From Larimichthys crocea (Eukaryota > Chordata > Actinopteri > Sciaenidae): DNA of 64,000 bases. Numbering within the stretch: position 1 is the stretch's first letter; each line of letters opens with the position of its first letter. Location of the stretch: contig NC_040017.1 of NCBI RefSeq assembly GCF_000972845.2, positions 66,938-130,937 on the forward strand. Direction: 5' to 3'. Below, one piece after another: positions 63,598 to 64,000 of this stretch. Below the pieces are notes generated by a model. That model ran no database searches, had not been told where the DNA came from, and saw nothing but the letters and a program-made list of their open reading frames with translations. Both the position numbers and the translations under genes were made by a program.

Positions 63598-64000
63598 CAA
63601 GATGTCCGTCCATCACCTATTTCCCTCTTCCCTTCTCCCCCTTCTCTTCTTCCGCCCCCACTCCCCTTTTACTCCCCATCACTCCTCATCAGCGGCGTGG
63701 TACGTCGGAGTGAAGAGGAAAAACAGGCAGAAACGTGTCCGCCATCCCAAATCTGTCGATGGGAAACCACCCCGATTAGCAGGAAACATGAAGAAAAATG
63801 GAAAAAGAGAGAAAGAGATATTTTTCAAATATACAATGCACTTTTTTTGGATGCGCAATAACTTATTTTTTATAATATTAAATATATATATGTGTGGGGT
63901 CAAAAAAGGACTGTGAGGAAGAGGTGGACACTGAAGCAAACTGTGAAGGATTTGAGTTTGTCGAGTGCGCCAGGGAAAGTATGACCCTATTTGTAATGCA
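63598..64000 (+). other. sorl1: sorl1 3' UTR, start
   Basis: Sequence after the stop codon: a C/T-rich stretch (63600-63690), then A-rich and AT-rich sequence. No AATAAA or ATTAAA followed by a plausible cleavage site is seen before the window ends, so the polyadenylation site probably lies beyond 64000. The UTR extent is inferred. Confidence 0.6.

Noticed and set aside
1..64000. A previously undescribed multi-gene system
   Set aside because: I looked on both strands for a second gene, gene cluster or unusual coding array. Everything coding outside sorl1 is a decayed mobile-element piece.

Overview
This window is animal chromosomal DNA, almost certainly from a teleost fish and probably a percomorph. 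It carries one protein-coding gene, the + strand gene for sortilin-related receptor 1 (sorl1, also called SorLA or LR11). The taxon is inferred from vertebrate-type intron and exon structure, a sorl1 protein clearly diverged from the mammalian one, and intron repeats I recognise from fish (tRNA-derived SINEs, L2-like and L1-like LINEs, Tc1-like and hAT-like DNA elements). I cannot name the species.

Forty-five coding exons can be read from 741 to the stop codon at 63595-63597. All have GT/AG borders and matching phases. Their lengths add to 6141 nt, or 2046 residues plus the stop, with no in-frame stop or frameshift. Compared from memory with the 48-exon mammalian gene they are exons 4-48. The first three exons (signal peptide, propeptide, start of the VPS10 domain) lie upstream of the window, so the gene is cut at its 5' end only.

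Layout: 741-40162 encodes the VPS10 beta-propeller and its 10CC cysteine module. Its exons are spread out, with introns of 10.6 kb (1522-12141) and 15.3 kb (12323-27644). 41222-43385 encodes the YWTD (LDLR class B) propeller, 44248-44421 the EGF-like module, 44522-50458 eleven LDLR class A repeats with one exon each and all in phase 1, 50640-62078 six fibronectin type III domains, and 62195-63597 the transmembrane helix and cytoplasmic tail. The tail keeps the FANSHY retromer-binding motif, an acidic cluster and the C-terminal [11 protein letters not shown]-binding motif. The protein is expected to sort cargo (APP and others) between Golgi, endosome and cell surface.

The remaining ~90% is intron. 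It holds decayed mobile elements: two L1-like ORF2 ends, L2-like 3' ends in inverted orientation, other LINE remnants, a Tc1-like transposase fragment, a possible pogo-like remnant, several hAT-like non-autonomous elements (one nested in an L2 copy with a perfect 8-bp target duplication), two SINE families, a ~42-bp minisatellite and many microsatellites. I see no second host gene, no RNA gene that looks functional, no CRISPR array and no bacterial or viral genes. The points most worth checking are splice-site oddities (a NAGNAG acceptor, a GT-repeat acceptor, a pair of acceptors 6 nt apart), an altered calcium site in LDLR-A repeat 5, a 44-bp near-perfect palindrome, and the structure of the repeats.
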